A stretch of 64,000 bases of DNA from Gorsachius magnificus (lineage: Eukaryota; Chordata; Aves; Pelecaniformes; Ardeidae), in the NCBI GenBank assembly GCA_034008185.1, contig CM067109.1, positions 30,164,885 to 30,228,884 on the forward strand, given 5' to 3'. Positions 1 through 9,648 of the stretch are shown piece by piece. The notes under the pieces were generated by a model that was not told the origin of the DNA, did no database searches, and worked only from the letters and a program-made list of their open reading frames with translations. The position numbers and the translations under genes are program-made. Position 1 is the stretch's first letter, and every line of letters starts with the position of its first letter.

Positions 1-1525
1 TGTTGAACCTCATGAGGTTCACACAGGCCCACCTCTGCGGCCTGTCCAGGTCTCCCTGGATGACATCCTGTCCTTGTGGTGTGTCAGCTGCACCACTCAG
101 TTTGGTGTCATCCGCAAACTTGCTGAGGGTGCACTTGATCTCACTGTCTAAGTCATTGATGAAAACATTAAACAGGTCCCAGTATGGACCCCTGAGGGAC
201 ACCACTCATCACCGGTCTCCATCCGGACATCGAGCCATTGACCACTACCCTCCGGATGCGGCCATCCAGCCAGTTCCTTATCCACTGAACAGTCCACCCA
301 TCAAATCCATAGCTCTCCAATTTAGAGAGAAGGATGTTGTGGGGGACCGTGTCAAAGGCTTTGCAGAAGTCCAGATAGATGACGTCCATTGGTTTTCCTT
401 TGTCCACTGTTGTTGTCACACCATCATAGAAAGTCCCTAGGTTCATCAGGTAGGACTTGCCCTTGGTGAAGCCATGCTATCACGAATCACCTCCCTGGCC
501 TCCATGATCTTCCCAGGCACAGAGGTGAGGTTGGCAGGTTTGTAGTTCCCAGGGTCTTCCTTTCTACCCTTTTTGAAAATGGGCACAATGTTTCCCTTCT
601 TCCAGTCACCAGGGACTTCACCTGACTGCCATGACTTTTCAAATATCACGGAGAGTGGCTTTGCGACTACATTGGCCAATTCCCTCAGGACTCTGGGATG
701 CATCTCATCAGGTCCCATGGACTTATGTGCATTCAGGTTCCTCAGGTGGTCACAAACCTGATCTTCTCCTACAGCAGGAGGGATTTCACCCTCCCGGTCC
801 CCCTCATGCCATCCATCAACTCAGGAGGGGTGAGGAGAGAGGTTCCCAGTGAAGACTGAGGCAAAAAAGTTGTTGAGTACCTCAGCCTTCTCCTCATCTG
901 CTGTTACCAGCTTGCCAGTCTCACTCATCAGCAGGGGGTACGCTTGCTTTCACCGTCCTTTTCTGGCTGATATACTTGTAGAAACCCTTCTTGTTATTCT
1001 TTGCATCCCTAGCCAAGTTTAGCTCCAGCTGCACCTTTGCCTTCCTGACCCCATTCCTACACAACCGGGCAGTGTCCCTATACTCTTCCCAGGATGCCTG
1101 TCCCTGCTTCCACTGCCTGTGCAGTTCCCTCTTCCTCCTTAGTTTGATCAGCATCTCTCGTCTCAGCCATGCCGGCCTCTTCCCTTCTTTGCCCGATTTC
1201 TTACACCTGGGGATCGAGAGCTCTTGCGCTCTGTGGATCACATCCTTAAAGATCTGCCAGCTCTGTTCTGTTCCCCTGTCCCTGAGGACTGTTTCCCAGG
1301 GAGTCCTTCTGACTATCTCCTTGAGGAGCTGGAATTTTGCTTTTCTAAAATTCAGGGTCCTGACTATACTCTTCTCATTTCCCTCAAGAGCGTGAGCTCT
1401 ACCATCGCATGATCACTGCAGCCCAGGCTGCCTCCGATCTTGACATCTCTGATGAGCTCGCTTGCATTGGTGGCCACCAGGTCCAGTATCGCATCCCCTC
1501 GGGTAGAGGTGTCTATTACCTGGAA
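1..1525 (-). mobile_element. CR1 LINE, ORF2 remnant (endonuclease end to reverse transcriptase), runs off the left edge
   Basis: Read on the minus strand this is a 5'-truncated CR1 retrotransposon. Its ORF2 encoded an endonuclease plus reverse transcriptase for target-primed retrotransposition. In coding order: the C-terminal part of the endonuclease (about 1515-1370, with LGCSDHAMVE), a basic linker (1241-921), the N-terminal RT region (718-446, with [12 protein letters not shown]), and the RT palm (446-168, with [13 protein letters not shown] and [10 protein letters not shown]). The catalytic FADDTK box is at 118-101. The blocks lie in different frames. Shifts are visible near 480 and near 170, so it is a dead copy. 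Upstream similarity stops near 1525, inside the endonuclease, which is the usual CR1 5' truncation. The 3' end lies outside the window. No host function is implied. Confidence 0.93.
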
Positions 1526-1858
1526 TAGATGGAAATAAGTTAGGCAGATTCTGCCAGATCTATTCCAAGTAGCTACTCTATTCTTGCAGTTGAAATCTAC
1601 TTGTAAGGAAACAATAAGCATTTTTTATTTAGATCAAAAAAAGAAGCAGGATTAGGCTTCTGTGTATTCTATGGTACTTGTATAAAATAGCCAAATGGCT
1701 TTTCCTTTACAGATACTGTGGTTTGTTACGTCGGTTCTACTCCTGCTAATCCATTTGAAGTGAAAATACATCACAACCTACTGCTTGTGTTCATTTTATT
1801 GAAGTAAATGCAATGATCCAATATAATTTCATATGCCCCAGTAGCTAATGAGGAAAGG
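1526..1858. other. Intergenic spacer, nothing recognised
   Basis: AT-rich unique-looking sequence between a truncated CR1 and a solo LTR. No reading frame, RNA gene or repeat is recognised. Its last five bases (AAAGG, 1854-1858) are the left target-site duplication of the LTR that follows. Confidence 0.5.
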
Positions 1859-2423
1859 TGTCGTGGTTTAACCCGGCTGGCAACTAAGCACCACGCAGCC
1901 GCTCGCTCACTCCCCCCCCCTCCTTCAGTGGGATGGGGGAGAGAATTGGGAAGGAGAAAAAGGTTAGAGCTGAGGGCTGAGATAAAGACAGTTTAATAAG
2001 AGAAAATAATAATAATAGTAATAATGAGAATGATAACAGAATATACAAAACGAATGATGCACAATGCAATTGCTCACCACCCACCGACCGATGCCCAGCC
2101 CGTCCCAAGCAGTGATCAGTACCCGAGCAGCGATCACTCCCCCCGTGACCGACCGACCCACCAACCCCCCCCCGGGAATGACGTTATATGGTATGGAATA
2201 GCTCTTTGGACAGTTTGGGTCCTAGCTGTGCTGTACTCTCAGCTTGTTGTGCACCTGGCCGAGCAGGAGAAGCTCAAAAAGTCCTTGAACAGTCTGAGCA
2301 CTACTTGGCAACAACTAAAAACATCAGTGTGTTATCAACATTCTTCTAGCACTAAATCCAAAGCACAGCACTATGCTAGCTTCTGTGAAGAAAATTAACT
2401 CTATCCCAGCTGAAACCAGGACA
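1859..2423 (-). mobile_element. Solo LTR of an avian endogenous retrovirus (ERVL-like), minus orientation
   Basis: Read on the minus strand it starts TGTCCTGGTTTCAGC and ends in GGGTTAAACCACGACA, the TG...CA ends expected of an LTR. It is flanked by a perfect 5-bp direct repeat, AAAGG at 1854-1858 and 2424-2428, which defines both borders. Five-base duplications are typical of ERVL-type integrations. There is no internal retroviral sequence next to it, so it is a solo LTR left by recombination between two LTRs. It is very similar to the plus-strand LTR at 4174-4736. A poly-C tract sits in the U5-like end (around 1911-1920). The ERVL assignment is inferred from duplication length and overall look. 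Confidence 0.9.
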
Positions 2424-4173
2424 AAAGGTGATATAAACGGTGTATTACAATGACCACTGTGTTACACTCTACTGTATTGAATGTTTTTTCTTTACTTTTT
2501 CAACACATCGCTTCAAAAGGTGTCTGAAGGCTTCCATGCTGAGGAATAGTCAAGGTAGCTCAAAGGGGGATCCATGTAACAAAAATATGCCTCTAGCATT
2601 TGTAAAATTCTTAGCATAATGAATTTCCTGTTATGCTTTGCTCAAAGAATTAGCAGCACATGAAACACCAGAATGTTTTACATATTTTGGCCACTATGTG
2701 TCATAATGTAACAAACTTTTTGTAGTCTTTCAAATAGGCCATAAAATATAAATTGTGAATATTGATTTTTGTGGCAGAGTTTACATGTACTACAGTGAAG
2801 TCAGACTTAGATGGGAAACACAGAGAACTCATTGTCATTGCAAGCATTTGCTGGCTACCTTTGAAGTCCTTCATGTGGCAGAGGACTTTAAACCTTTGAA
2901 AAATCAAAAGAGAGATTTTTGGATTCCTTACTGACCAGTTCCTATTTATCCCAGTCCCCGTTTGATTTTTCTACAAACTCCATAGGGTGATATGTTCCTA
3001 CCAACCTAGAACTCCATCCTTTTCTCTTCAGCTCCTAACAATCTGCCTTTTAGTCCACGACCAGCCAAGACAGCTCTGAATAAACTAAAAATTGGCCTTA
3101 ATGACCACAGCCATGTCTTCATTCTCCTTCCAAAACATGTGCTTGTGCTTTATTTGTGCCCTGTCTTGTCTGGGCTTCTGGGGTATTGGTATTATTTTAT
3201 TCATGTTCTCTGATTACTCTGTTGGGCACAGCTCTAAGTATATGACATCTCTTTCTGTATGACATTGTCTTTGTTAGCCCACCATCTTCTATCTACTGAC
3301 TCTCCAGATGCCTTTGGTCATTCTCTGTGGCTGCCAATTTTTCTTATCATGATGATTACTGATTTGTTTTGGAGTAGCACAAACGTGACAGTTTGCACAA
3401 ACCAAAGAGAAAGTCTCTCTCCTCAAGAGTTTGTAGTACAAGCAATTCATTACTTGCTCCCTAAAAAACAGAAAAACATATTTCATGCTCTTAGTCTTCT
3501 ATTGTACCAATATTTTTTCCTGTAAAAGGAAATCCTTGTATTTGTTAATTAACAAAAAACCATTATCTAATAAAGATCCATGCTGATCCAGGATAACAGA
3601 CTAGTTTCCATTTTGCTTACAGTTGGTTCCAATATATTATTTGTCTGCGGTTCCATTACATTAACACTGTTACAACATAAGGGCTGCAGAGTTTCTATAA
3701 CTGGTGGTATACCAGATCTGCTAACTGATCTTCCCCAGGCACTGTAAGAATTGGCTTAAAGACCCTGTCCCTTTTCCATGTTCTCCTGGCACAGGATGAA
3801 TTAATTTCTCTTGGGAAACGGGAATGAGGAGAGGCATCCCCCCTCTTTTTGCCAGGATGCTGCTAGGTCTTTTTAAGGAATGCACAAAGGTAGCATAAAA
3901 CTACCTCTGACCACCTCTTGCATGCATATTCTCTTAAACTTTGAAACTAATAGGTGTGTATTTAATTATTTAATACATCTATGTGTTTTAAACTAGTAGG
4001 TGTGTGTATTTATATTTGTGGGAGCCTGAAGGAGAGAAACAGAAGGCAGATGTGACAGGAGAGAGAAAACTGAAACTTTCAGGCATTCTTCTGCATTGCA
4101 CTGTAATTAAGACCTTATTCTTTCTACTTTTAAGTGTGACACCCGTATTTTTAAATAAACTTTCCTTTCTGTA
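2424..4173. other. Intergenic spacer between two inverted LTRs
   Basis: About 1.75 kb of AT-rich sequence with no recognised gene or repeat. It starts with the right AAAGG duplication of one LTR (2424-2428) and ends with the left CTGTA duplication of the next (4169-4173). Short open frames such as 3259-3525 show no domain and have the length expected by chance. Confidence 0.5.
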
Positions 4174-4736
4174 TGTCCTGGTTTCAGCTGGGATAGAGTT
4201 AATTTTCTTCACAGAAGCTAGCATAGTGCTGTGTTTTGGATTTAGTGCTAGAAGAATGTTGATAACACACTGATGTTTTTAGTTGTTGCCAAGCAGTGCT
4301 CAGACTGCTCAAGGACTTTTTGAGCTTCTCCTGCTCGGCCAGGTGCATAACAAGCTGGGAGGACAGCTGACCCAAACTGTCCAAAGAGCTATTCCATACC
4401 ATATAACGTCATGCTCAGGGGGGTAGTCGGTCGGTTCGGTTGCAGGGAGAGTGATCGCGGCTCAGGGAGTGATCGCTGCTTGGGACAGGCTGGGCATCGG
4501 TCGGTGGGTGGTGAGCAAGTGCATTGTGCATCATTCATTATGTATATTCTGTATATTCTGTTACCATTCTCATTGTTACTATTATTATTTTTTTCCCTTA
4601 TTAAACTGTCTCTATCTCAGCCCATGGCTCTAACCTTTTTTCTCCTTCCCGATTCTCTCCCCCATCCCACTGAGGGAGGGGGTAGTGAGTGAGCGGCTGC
4701 GTGGTGCTTAGTTACCAGCTGGGTTAAACCACAACA
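4174..4736 (+). mobile_element. Solo LTR of the same avian ERV family as 1859-2423, plus orientation
   Basis: Starts TGTCCTGGTTTCAGCTGG and ends GGGTTAAACCACAACA. A perfect 5-bp duplication CTGTA flanks it (4169-4173 and 4737-4741). An ATTAAA polyadenylation-like signal at 4600-4605 followed by a U5-like tail supports plus-strand orientation. The first 200 bases match the reverse complement of the 1859-2423 copy with only scattered substitutions. Both are solo LTRs with different duplications, so they arose from independent insertions, not from one local duplication. Confidence 0.92.
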
Positions 4737-4741
4737 CTGTA

Positions 4742-6621
4742 TGAATTTATAAAGTAGTTTCAGATGGATGAAGAAGATTGAGCTCAGGATGTCTGGCTGG
4801 GTTTGGTTTTGTTTGGAGGCTAGGCTACCAGTTCTTGGCCATGTCAAGAGGCATAGGTGTAGGGATAAGATGTGTACACATGCTTTGCACATGTATGTAG
4901 ATAGTGGTTTGCTTCCATCTGTATAGACTACTACTTTTCTTGCTGGTTTTATGATTTATTTTATCTCATCGGAAGATTTCTGGGGTATTTTATATAATAT
5001 TTCACTTCAGGTGTCATACTGCCCTCTCCTTCAGAATTCCTGCTTTCTACAGTACTGTAGAGAGAGAAATGCCCTTTAGGTAGATAACTTTGGTGCTTCT
5101 CTGTTTCAGGATTCCTTTGAGGCGCCAGTATCATTATTTAAGAATTCACTGAGTAAAACATCATGGTCTTCTGGGCACATAATGGTCTCTCTTGATTTAT
5201 TTTAACGAGGTCAAGGAAATCCTGGCAAGACTGCAGTGACATTTATGGGTCATGCTTTGAATGCCATCTAGTGGTATAGCGATTTATGCAGCGCCAGCGG
5301 TACTACCGGGTAACCGGGCAATTTCTCATGCCACTATCCCTGTGATCCATAACCATGAGGCAGGGATACCTGTGATCAGCCGAAACACACACAGCGTGAT
5401 GGATTGTTGGTACGAGTGGAAGAATATTAAATGGCCCTGGGACAACCAGGAATAAAGCTTGGCCTGACTGCTCTTTATCCAGTTCTTACAAGTATCCAAG
5501 AGTCTCTGCAGGTTAACTAAATTTGCCACAGTGGTTTGCGGAAACCACCACACAGCCAATTTTCTCTTCTCCCTGTACTTTACAGCACATATACAATATC
5601 CATCTTTCTTACTAACCTGAAAAATGTAATAGTTCACAGAAATTGGAATGAATCAGCAACATCTTCACGGTTTTGTTTACAACGGGCAAAGCTGTGCATT
5701 TGATTTGCACAGCTGCAAAAGGCAGATTGTTCTCCCCTTAATCTTTTGCACTGGCTATTGAGATTGGGTACCGGGACAAACGGGGGTATGGCATCTTTGG
5801 GACTGCTAGCCTTTGCTGCCTTGATCCTTCTCTCCTATAATGAGTGAAATTCAATCTGCAGAAACTGGGTGCAGCCCTAACCTCTCTTCAGCTATTCCCA
5901 TCTGTGCTGGCTAAGAGTAATTGCCCACCTGTAAAGAGCAATTGCCTGACTTTGGCAAAGGCTACCAAACTTGTAGGGCACAGGCCCCATGCCATGCACA
6001 GTTTTCTAACTAGTAAGCAGGGCAGAGATTTCTGGCCTCTCTTGGAGCTCTGCTCTGACCTGTCTTCCTATGCTGATCCTTACCTCAGGTCTAAGCTCTT
6101 GTTCCTGCTCTTGTTCTTGCACCTGTTGACCCATTTACTGACTAGGCTGCTCAATCTTGCTCAGATCTTGGCCCGGATACCAAAATGTGCTATGTTGGAT
6201 CCTGGGCTCGTGTGCTTTTGACTGTTTCTGGCCTCAGTCTGACCTGAACATGATGTTTCTTTTCTATACCTGTTGGCTTGTTCACTGATGTAGTGACATG
6301 AGCAGGTTTTTCTGCTGCAAAGGAAGTGCAGAGGGTGACAAATGGTGGTGTCATTACAAAGCTACTGTGACACAGGTCATCAGTCTCCCTAGTGCTTCTC
6401 TGATATTTTGTCCTCTAATATTGAATTATCATGACCTTCTACCTTCTATGACCTACCCCCTTCAAGAACGGGGATTGCCTTCTCTACTAGCCATTTACTA
6501 TCTACTTCTGTGAAGTAATTTACAAAATCTTAAAATAGATTTGGAATTCTGTGTCATGTTCTAGGGCTTCTGAAAGAAAATTACAACAAAAAATAGTATG
6601 CACCTAAACTTTATTGTGAAA
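4742..6621. other. Intergenic spacer with one unexplained CpG-bearing block
   Basis: Mostly AT-rich sequence without a recognised gene. The block at about 5262-5460 stands out and is listed separately. No LTR, CR1 or RNA gene is recognised in the rest. Confidence 0.45.
5262..5455 (+). other. Unassigned CpG-containing block with a short Trp-rich open frame
   Basis: I do not recognise this. It keeps several CpG dinucleotides (for instance in GCAGCGCCAGCGG and ACCGGGTAACCGGG) inside AT-rich flanks, where old neutral DNA should have lost them. A 64-codon plus-strand frame ends in a tryptophan-rich stretch containing WYEWKNIKWPW. Further right, at about 5788-5847, a short frame encodes a hydrophobic segment (GLLAFAALILL) and then stops. 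It could be decayed retroviral or other inserted coding sequence, or chance. No flanking duplication was found. Confidence 0.2.
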
Positions 6622-6732
6622 GGGAACTAGGCCTTAGAACCAGAAACATCCATGAAAAGTGCAGCTGGCCTCTTTGAAGGACAGCTGGGGTACCTAGAAA
6701 CCAGAGGCATCCCGAGATACCATTGAAAAGTG
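6622..6732 (+). repeat. 111-bp fragment matching part of the LTR-like element at 8173-9335
   Basis: Starts GGGAACTAGGCCTT and aligns without gaps to 8262-8372, in the same orientation. By my count about 96 of 111 positions agree. Similarity stops abruptly at both ends. It looks like an older, truncated copy of the 5' (U3-like) part of the element that interrupts the CR1 downstream. It lies only 1.6 kb away, so a local duplication is also possible. Confidence 0.6.
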
Positions 6733-6871
6733 CGAGTGATTTTAGTTTGAACATTTTAACCACCTTTACTTCAACTAGATCAAATATAAAGGATGAGTTT
6801 ACAGTCCATGGATATTTAGGCTTTGAGCAAGGCTTTGTCTTCTTGAGAGAAGTCTTTCAATGACAGGTTCA

Positions 6872-7745
6872 AATAGAATAGAACAGAACAGAACAAAGTA
6901 TTCCAATTTGAAGGGACCTACAACAATCTTCTGATCCACCTGCCCGACCACTTCAGGGCTGTTCAAAAGCTCAAGCATGTTGTTAAGGGCATTGTCCAAA
7001 TGCCTCTTAAACACTGACAGGCTCGAGGCATCGACCACCTCTCTAGGAAGCCTGTTTGACCACCCTCTCAGTAAAGAAATGCTTCCTAGTGTCCAGTCTG
7101 AACCTCCCCAGGTGCAGCTTTGAACCATTTCTGGGCGTCCTGTCCTTGGATCCCAGGGAGAAGAGATCAGCACCTCCCTCTCCACGATCCCTCCTCAGGA
7201 AGCTGCAGAGAGCAACGAGGTCGCCCCTCAGCCTCCTTTCTACAAACTACACAAACCCAAAGTCCTCAGCCGCTCCTCACAGGACATGCCTTCCAGCCCT
7301 TCCACCAGCTTGGCTGCCCTCCTATGGACACATTCAAGGACCTCCATGTCCTTCTTAAATTGTGGGGCCCAGAACTGCACACAACACTCCAGGTGAGGCT
7401 GCACCAATGCTGAATACAGGGGGACAATCACCTCTTTTGACCGGCTGGCTGTGCTGTGTTTGATGCTCCCCAGGATGTGGTTGCCCTCTTGGCTGCCAGG
7501 GCACCGCTGCTGGCTCATGATGGGCCTGCTGCCAGCCAGCACCACCAGATCCCTTTCTGCAGGGCTGCTCTCCAGCCACTCCTCTCCCTGTTTTACTTGT
7601 GCCTGGTGTTACTCCACCTCAGGTGCAGAATCCAGCATTTGGACTTGTTAAATTTCATGTCATTGGTGATTGACCAATGCTCCAATCTATCTAGATCCCT
7701 CTGCAAGGCATCTTGTCCCTTGAGAGAGTCAACAGCACCTCCCAA
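6872..7745 (-). mobile_element. CR1 LINE 3' part (end of ORF2 and 3' end)
   Basis: On the minus strand a frame at 7545-7240 carries the standard C-terminal part of CR1 ORF2, with SRSKEVIVPLYSALVQPHLE, FKKDMEVLE and the ERLRTLGL block. The rest of the tail continues in another frame to about 6900. The 3' terminus is the degenerate short tandem repeat at 6872-6895 (AATAGAATAGAACAGAAC on the plus strand). The 5' end is truncated near 7745, after the part encoding the segment upstream of the C-terminal domain. Frame breaks make it non-functional. Confidence 0.9.
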
Positions 7746-8047
7746 AAAAAATGATTTGGTGAATTGCTTTGTAAGTACTTCTTTTTTTCCTGAAATTAAA
7801 CATACTTTCCTGTCTGTGACCTATCTACCAAAACCTCATCAGACCAAACTCAGTGATTACAGTAAGGGTGGAGAATCTTACAGATTCTAATTGATCCAAA
7901 CCTTATATCTTTGTTCAAAAATGCTACCTTATTTCAGGTATACCATACAAATCCATATGCACCGCATAAACTCATGTGTAACATGTAAATCAACTGGACA
8001 AATTGTTTCTATTCTAAGTATTTCAAGGTTGCTCACCTTTATTTTGG
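7746..8047. other. Short intergenic spacer between two CR1 copies
   Basis: AT-rich sequence with no recognised feature, lying between the 5' truncation points of a minus-strand and a plus-strand CR1. Confidence 0.45.
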
Positions 8048-8172
8048 AGCTACTGGTGAGAGTCCAGTGAAAGGTCACCAAGATGATAAAGGGACTGGAC
8101 CATCTCTCCTAGGAGGAAAGGCTGAGAGAGCTGGGACTGTTCAGCCTGGACACGAGAAGGCTCAGCAGGATC
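8048..8172 (+). mobile_element. CR1 LINE, left part, split by the LTR-like insertion at 8173-9335
   Basis: Plus-strand CR1 sequence of the segment just upstream of the 3' region: AAGGTCACCAAGATGAT, CTGAGAGAGCTGGGACTGTT, CAGCCTGGACACGAGAAGG. It stops at CTCAGCAGGATC. The next CR1 bases in the family order resume at 9336 with GGATCTTATCAATGTATAT. The last five bases, GGATC (8168-8172), are repeated at 9336-9340 and mark the target duplication of the inserted element. Confidence 0.85.
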
Positions 8173-8796
8173 TGATGTGAGCAGCCATAAGGTCAGTCTG
8201 ATGAGAAAGGGAAAATTAGTGAACAAAAGAAAATGCCTGCCAGCCTGGGAGCTGTGAGCCTGGGAACTAGGCCTTGGAAATGGAAACATCCTTGAAAAGT
8301 GCAGCTGGCCTCTTTGAAGTACATCTGGAGTACCTAAAAACCAAAGACATCCTGAGATACCATCGAAAAGCACAAAACCCCAAAGAAACTGTAACAGCAA
8401 CACATTGTCTGAAAAAGTGGAAACAGTCTGGGAAAATAAAATTGGTGTGAAAGAACAGAAAACAGCATCATCTATTGGCTGTTTAAGGTGAAAAATTGAA
8501 ATGAACAGCGTGTATTGGTTACTCTGAGTGGTGTTGTCCTATGCCCTCTTATGTCTCTATGATATAAAAAGAACTTATTTTTTATCCAGAATGGAGGCTC
8601 TCTTGTCTGAGAACTTCCTGGCTACATGTCCTTCATTTGCTAAAGAGGTTGAATTCCTCACAAACTTTCCACAAGGTCTTAGACTCTCACTGGGGGCACC
8701 TGGCTGACTCCAGACTCTCTGATGCAGATAATCCTTGAAGTGGGACTTTTCCTGTTTAGCTTATTCATCTTCCTTTGGGCCCAGCTTTGTGGTCGA

Positions 8797-8884
8797 TTTG
8801 GTTTGTCCTCCCACCTCTGGGATGGTTGGCTTCTCCCTCTGGGATCGGTTTGTCCTCCCCTTTGGGATGGTTTGGCCCCTTCCA
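8797..8884 (+). repeat. Degenerate tandem repeat, unit about 20-25 bp
   Basis: Three to four imperfect copies of a unit built on CTGGGATGGTT and GGTTTGTCCTCCC. It is internal to the LTR-like element at 8173-9335. It makes the minus-strand frame there look artificially repetitive. Confidence 0.6.
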
Positions 8885-8939
8885 AAATCTGCCTAATTCA
8901 CTTGGTACCATTATTATATATACATGTAAGTCAGCTATC

Positions 8940-9155
8940 GTAGTTATATCTGCTGCTATATTGCTGATAAGCTGCTTCAATAATAGTACGTTTGTAGTAA
9001 CCTGTAATAATATATACCTACTTGGCTGTTGCTGTTATCAGTTGTTGTTCTATAATTGGTTTGCTGCTTCTATTAACTGCTGCCATACTATTGATTGCTA
9101 CTATATTATTGATTGCTGATAGTAATTTGTAATAGGTTATATATATATATGTTCC
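8940..9155. repeat. AT-rich degenerate repeat inside the LTR-like element
   Basis: Variants of ATTGATTGCTACTATATT and TGCTGCTATATTGCTGAT recur irregularly, and the stretch ends in a TA run (9139-9150). Low-complexity character, no coding potential. Confidence 0.5.
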
Positions 9156-9335
9156 TTGTTAATCATAGGTATACTTGCTAGTGGTGACTTTTTTTTGAAT
9201 TTGTGGTAATCTCTAATAAAGTAGAGAAATTTAGAGGATTAAAGCCTCTGTGTCCTGGTGTATTATGGAATCTTACAAACCCACGTTTGTGATGTCCACA
9301 CACCTGCAGGCTGTGTAACCCTTTAGGTTGTGACA

Positions 9336-9648
9336 GGATCTTATCAATGTATATAAAGGAGGGTGCAGAGAGGATGGAGCCAGGCTCTTTTCAGTGGTGC
9401 CCAGCGCCAGGACCAGAGGCAATGGGCACAGAATGAAATGTGTGAGGTTCCCTCTGAGCATCAGGCAACACTTTTTCACTGTGACCCAGCACTGGCACAG
9501 GCTGCCCAGCAAGGTGGTGGAGTCTCCATCCTTGGAGATATGCAAAAGCCATGGTCCTGGGCAGCCATCTGTAGATAGCCCTGCTTGTTGGGTCAGATGA
9601 CCAGCAGAGGACCCTTACCAACCTCAAGTCTTCTGTCTTTCTGTGATT
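9336..9648 (+). mobile_element. CR1 LINE, right part with 3' end
   Basis: Continuation of the CR1 interrupted at 8172. It holds the 3' part of ORF2 (segment CAGGCAACACTTTTTCACTG, then CTGGCACAGGCTGCCCAGC and GTGGTGGAGTCTCCATCCTTGGAG) and a decayed 3' tail. The tail ends around TTTCTGTGATTGTGTGA near 9648. The copy is old: frames are broken and the terminal octamer repeats have drifted. Confidence 0.85.

Larger units (their letters stand above)
8173..9335 (+). mobile_element. 1.16-kb LTR-like element inserted in a CR1 (probable solo LTR)
   Basis: The borders are defined by the interrupted CR1 and by a perfect 5-bp duplication GGATC (8168-8172 and 9336-9340). Between them the element begins TGATGTGAG and ends GTTGTGACA, so it has TG...CA termini. 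A TATA-like box (ATATAAAAAG) is near 8573 and an AATAAA signal near 9215, both in plus orientation, which gives an LTR-like order. The spacing between them (over 600 bp) is long for an R region. The middle contains short tandem repeats. I do not recognise the family by name. It could instead be a small non-autonomous LTR element. No protein-coding domain is visible. Confidence 0.72.
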
